Assembly (NCBI GenBank): GCA_030146365.1
Contig: JASLBU010000164.1
Coordinates: forward strand, 1 to 16,337
Direction: 5' to 3'
DNA length: 16,337 bases
Source: Candidatus Limnocylindria bacterium
Lineage (GTDB): Bacteria; Chloroflexota; Limnocylindria; QHBO01
In this document: one piece after another, positions 13,597-16,337 of the stretch
Layout of the letters: the number at the start of each line of letters is the position of its first letter
How positions within the stretch are numbered: the first letter of the stretch is position 1
Translations under genes and position numbers: made by a program
The notes under the pieces: model-generated
Seen by the model: only the letters and a program-made list of their open reading frames with translations
Database searches by the model: none
Told to the model about the DNA's origin: nothing

Positions 13597-16337
13597 ATGG
13601 CCACGACCGCTCGCACGCCAGGCAACTCCGGCACCACGGCGCCGACCGAATCCCCGGACAAGCTGATCTACGCCTTCGCCGAGGGGAACGCGAGCATGCG
13701 CTCGACCCTGGGCGGCAAGGGCGCGGGCCTGGCCGAGATGACGAACGCCGGCCTTCCGGTCCCACCGGGCTTCACGATCACCACACAGGCGTGCAACGCG
13801 TACTACGAGGCAGGCAAAGAGTTTCCCGCAGGCCTCTGGGACGACGTGGTCGCCCACATGCACAAGCTCGAGCAGCAGACTGGCAAGGGGTTCGGCAACG
13901 CCGACAACCCGCTGCTAGTGAGCGTCCGCTCCGGGGCCGCCTTCAGCATGCCGGGCATGATGGACACCGTCCTCAACCTCGGGCTGAACTTGGACACCGT
14001 CCAGGGCCTCATCGCGCTCACGGGCAACGAGCGGTTCGCGTGGGACGCGTGGCGCCGCTTCGTCGCCATGTTCGGGCGCATCGTGCTGGACCTGAAGGCG
14101 GAGGACTTCGACGAGCCATTCGACGAGCTCAAGCACGGCGCGGGGGCGAAGCTCGACACCGATCTGACGGCCGACCAGCTTCGGGAGATCGGCAACCGAT
14201 TCGCCGAGATCGTGAAGGAGAAGACGGGCCAGGAGTTCCCGCACGATCCGTATCGGCAGCTGGAGTTGGCGGTGCGTGCCGTCTTCGACTCCTGGTTCGG
14301 CAAGCGCGCCCACGACTATCGGGAGTTCAACAAGATCCCGCACGACCTGGGCACGGCCGTCAACGTGGTGACGATGGTGTTCGGCAACATGGGGAACGAC
14401 TCCGGGACAGGCGTCGCGTTTACCCGGGACCCGAACACGGGGGAGAAGGCTCTCTACGGCGAGTACCTGACGAACGCCCAGGGCGAGGACGTGGTGGCGG
14501 GCGTGCGCACGCCGGACAAGATCAGCCAGATGCGCGACGTGATGCCGGAGGTCTACGCGCAGTTCGAGGAGATCGCGCAGCGGCTCGAGAGCCACTACCG
14601 CGACATGCAGGACCTCGAGTTCACGATCGAGCGCGGCACGCTCTACATGCTCCAGACTCGCTCCGGGAAGCGCACGGCTCCCGCTGCCGTGAAGATCGCC
14701 GTTGACATGGTGAACGAGGGCGTGCTCACCAGGGAGGAAGCGCTCCAGCGGGTGGATCCGGGCCAGATCGTCCAGCTGCTGCTGCCACGCTTCGACGAAG
14801 CGGCGAAGGAGCAGAGGGCGGACCAGCGCCTCGGGAAGGGCCTGAACGCCTCGCCCGGCGCCGCCGTCGGCCAGGCGGTCTTCGACCCTGACCGGGCGGT
14901 CACCGCCAAGGATGCCGGCAACCCGGTCATCCTCGTCCGCATCGAGACCTCGCCGGACGACGTCCACGGCATGCTCGCCGCCAAGGGCGTGCTGACGGCC
15001 CGCGGAGGTGCCACCTCACATGCCGCCGTGGTCGCCCGGTCGATGGGACTGCCGTGCGTGGCGGGTGCGGAGAGCCTGCGGATCGACTACGCGGCCCGCA
15101 CGATGCGCGCCGGCACGGTGACGGTCGCCGAGGGCGACACGATCAGCATCGACGGCACGACCGGCGAGATCTACGCGGGCGAGCTCCCCACCATCGAAGC
15201 GAGGTTCGAGGACGAGCACGACCTGGCGACGCTCCTCGGCTGGGCCGATGAGACGCGCCGCATGCAGGTGTGGGCGAACGCCGACTACCCGCGCGACGCG
15301 GAGCGAGCTCGCGCCTTCGGGGCGCAGGGCATCGGCCTCTGCCGGACCGAGCACATGTTCTTCGAGGGCGACCGCCTGCCGACCGTGCGCCGGATGATCC
15401 TCAACGCGCACACCGCCACGTCCGCGAAGGCGAAGGAGGAGGGGGACCGGACCGACGCGGAGCGTGACGCCATCCGCATCTTCGACGAGGCGCTCGCATC
15501 GCTGGAGTCGCTTCAGACCGACGACTTCGCGGGGCTCTTCCGGGCGATGGACGGCCTCCCCGTCGTCATCCGGCTCATCGATCCGCCGCTCCACGAGTTC
15601 CTGCCGAGCCACGAAGAGCTCATCGCCGACACGACCCGCCTCCGGACCATGCTGGATCTCACCGATGGGTCCCAGGGGTCGGAGGCCGGCCTGGTGCAGC
15701 AGGGCCTGGTGAAGCTGTTCGGGACGCGAGACGGGGTGCGCGCGATGCGCAGGCTGGGCCTGTCGGAGCCCGAGCCGGCGTTGCAGCGGTCGCCGGCCAC
15801 CGATCGGACCGCGCTCGAGGCGGAGCTGAGCGAGAAGGTGGACCTGCTGCACGCCGTGGAGGCGATGATCGAGCAGAACCCAATGCTCGGACTGCGTGGC
15901 TGCCGGCTGGGCCTGATGGTCCCGGACATCGTGAAGATGCAGACCCGGGCGATCCTCGCGGGAGCGGCGCGCGTGGCGGCAGAGGGCCTCACCCCGCTGC
16001 CCGAGATCATGATCCCGCTCGTTGGCCACGTGAACGAGCTGCGCGAGACGCGGACGATCCTCGAGGCCGAGGTGGCCCAGATCGTTGAGCGGTCGGGCCA
16101 GCAGGTCGACTACAAGTTCGGAACGATGATCGAGGTCCCGCGCGGGGCGCTGACCGCCGATGAGATCGCCGAGGACGCGGAGTTCTTCAGCTTCGGCACG
16201 AATGATCTGACCCAGATGGGGTTCGGCTATTCACGCGACGATGCCGAGGGCAAGTTCCTGATGCAGTACGTCGACCGCAAGATCCTTCCCGAGAACCCGT
16301 TCCAGGTGCTCGACGCAACGGGGATCGGGCAGCTGGT
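13597..16337 (+). CDS. ppdK: Pyruvate, phosphate dikinase (3' end outside window)
   Basis: PPDK interconverts pyruvate, ATP and phosphate with PEP, AMP and pyrophosphate. The frame is open to the right edge (913 codons). The ATP-grasp domain starts at LIYAFAEGNASMRSTLGGKGAGLAEM and has VSVRSGAAFSMPGMMDTVLNLG; the swivelling domain has the phosphohistidine His475 in TARGGATSHAAVVAR; the PEP-binding barrel has GIGLCRTEHMFFEGDR, Arg659 in RLIDPPLHEF, NPMLGLRGCRLG and SFGTNDLTQ. The last motif visible is near ATGIGQLV, so about 65 residues, including the catalytic cysteine loop, lie outside. Compared with the 874-residue Clostridium symbiosum enzyme as I recall it, there are about 20 extra N-terminal residues, about 20 extra near residues 602-618 and about 45 extra within 676-739. 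A full length near 975 is therefore expected. It has its own promoter. Confidence 0.95.
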   Translation, partial: MATTARTPGNSGTTAPTESPDKLIYAFAEGNASMRSTLGGKGAGLAEMTNAGLPVPPGFTITTQACNAYYEAGKEFPAGLWDDVVAHMHKLEQQTGKGFGNADNPLLVSVRSGAAFSMPGMMDTVLNLGLNLDTVQGLIALTGNERFAWDAWRRFVAMFGRIVLDLKAEDFDEPFDELKHGAGAKLDTDLTADQLREIGNRFAEIVKEKTGQEFPHDPYRQLELAVRAVFDSWFGKRAHDYREFNKIPHDLGTAVNVVTMVFGNMGNDSGTGVAFTRDPNTGEKALYGEYLTNAQGEDVVAGVRTPDKISQMRDVMPEVYAQFEEIAQRLESHYRDMQDLEFTIERGTLYMLQTRSGKRTAPAAVKIAVDMVNEGVLTREEALQRVDPGQIVQLLLPRFDEAAKEQRADQRLGKGLNASPGAAVGQAVFDPDRAVTAKDAGNPVILVRIETSPDDVHGMLAAKGVLTARGGATSHAAVVARSMGLPCVAGAESLRIDYAARTMRAGTVTVAEGDTISIDGTTGEIYAGELPTIEARFEDEHDLATLLGWADETRRMQVWANADYPRDAERARAFGAQGIGLCRTEHMFFEGDRLPTVRRMILNAHTATSAKAKEEGDRTDAERDAIRIFDEALASLESLQTDDFAGLFRAMDGLPVVIRLIDPPLHEFLPSHEELIADTTRLRTMLDLTDGSQGSEAGLVQQGLVKLFGTRDGVRAMRRLGLSEPEPALQRSPATDRTALEAELSEKVDLLHAVEAMIEQNPMLGLRGCRLGLMVPDIVKMQTRAILAGAARVAAEGLTPLPEIMIPLVGHVNELRETRTILEAEVAQIVERSGQQVDYKFGTMIEVPRGALTADEIAEDAEFFSFGTNDLTQMGFGYSRDDAEGKFLMQYVDRKILPENPFQVLDATGIGQL

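Noticed and set aside
13791..14705. A 304-codon plus-strand frame inside ppdK
   Set aside because: Arginine-rich out-of-frame reading of ppdK with no domain.
13915..16029. Long minus-strand frames (13915-14967 and 15016-16029) opposite ppdK
   Set aside because: The plus-strand PPDK is continuous with all expected motifs, so these are shadows.
1..16337. Mobile elements, CRISPR arrays, tRNA or rRNA genes, defence systems
   Set aside because: I saw no repeats with spacers, transposase or integrase motifs, tRNA-like cloverleaf or rRNA segments; all space is taken by the genes listed.

Overview
This is a gene-dense, high-GC window (coding on both strands, no gap longer than about 100 bases) made almost entirely of core bacterial housekeeping genes. 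I count 17 protein genes, two of which run off the ends. I see no tRNA, rRNA, CRISPR array, insertion sequence or phage gene. The GC content, the heavy use of GTG starts (10 of 16 visible starts), the single-chain zinc-type glycyl-tRNA synthetase and the uncharacterised first protein together suggest an uncultured Chloroflexota-like bacterium, possibly of the Limnocylindria type. That placement is inference; a high-GC actinobacterium-like relative cannot be excluded from sequence reading alone.

Region 1 (1-5517, + strand) begins with the end of an uncharacterised protein. A tightly packed run follows: tsaE-tsaB-rimI-tsaD-rsmA-ispE-ridA. Four neighbouring pairs overlap by 4 bases (GTGA or ATGA), one pair overlaps by 10 bases and one has a 4-base gap, so this is very probably a single translationally coupled operon. 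TsaE, TsaB and TsaD make the tRNA t6A modification at position 37. RimI acetylates ribosomal protein S18 and normally sits in this cluster. RsmA dimethylates 16S rRNA. IspE belongs to isoprenoid precursor synthesis and RidA removes reactive enamines.

Region 2 (5552-8409, + strand) holds glmU, with its own good promoter, and a CNNM/CBS/CorC-type membrane protein. Region 3 (8422-10033, - strand) holds a short-chain polyprenyl diphosphate synthase followed by a TspO/MBR membrane protein, transcribed convergently with region 2 and divergently from recO. Region 4 (10085-16337, + strand) holds recO, glyS, a small SnoaL/NTF2-like protein, a TPR protein and an incomplete ppdK (pyruvate phosphate dikinase) that continues past the right edge.

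The order rsmA-ispE-ridA-glmU and the order recO-glyS-(two genes)-ppdK both resemble blocks known from Firmicutes, with the Firmicutes-specific genes between them absent. The most interesting non-coding signal is a repeated promoter layout: a -10 hexamer lies 7 or 8 bases before the start codon of tsaE, glmU and the polyprenyl synthase, which suggests leaderless mRNAs. The most interesting protein features are two apparent insertions in PPDK, a DDxxG second metal motif in the polyprenyl synthase, and the unknown first protein. I found no convincing new multi-gene system.
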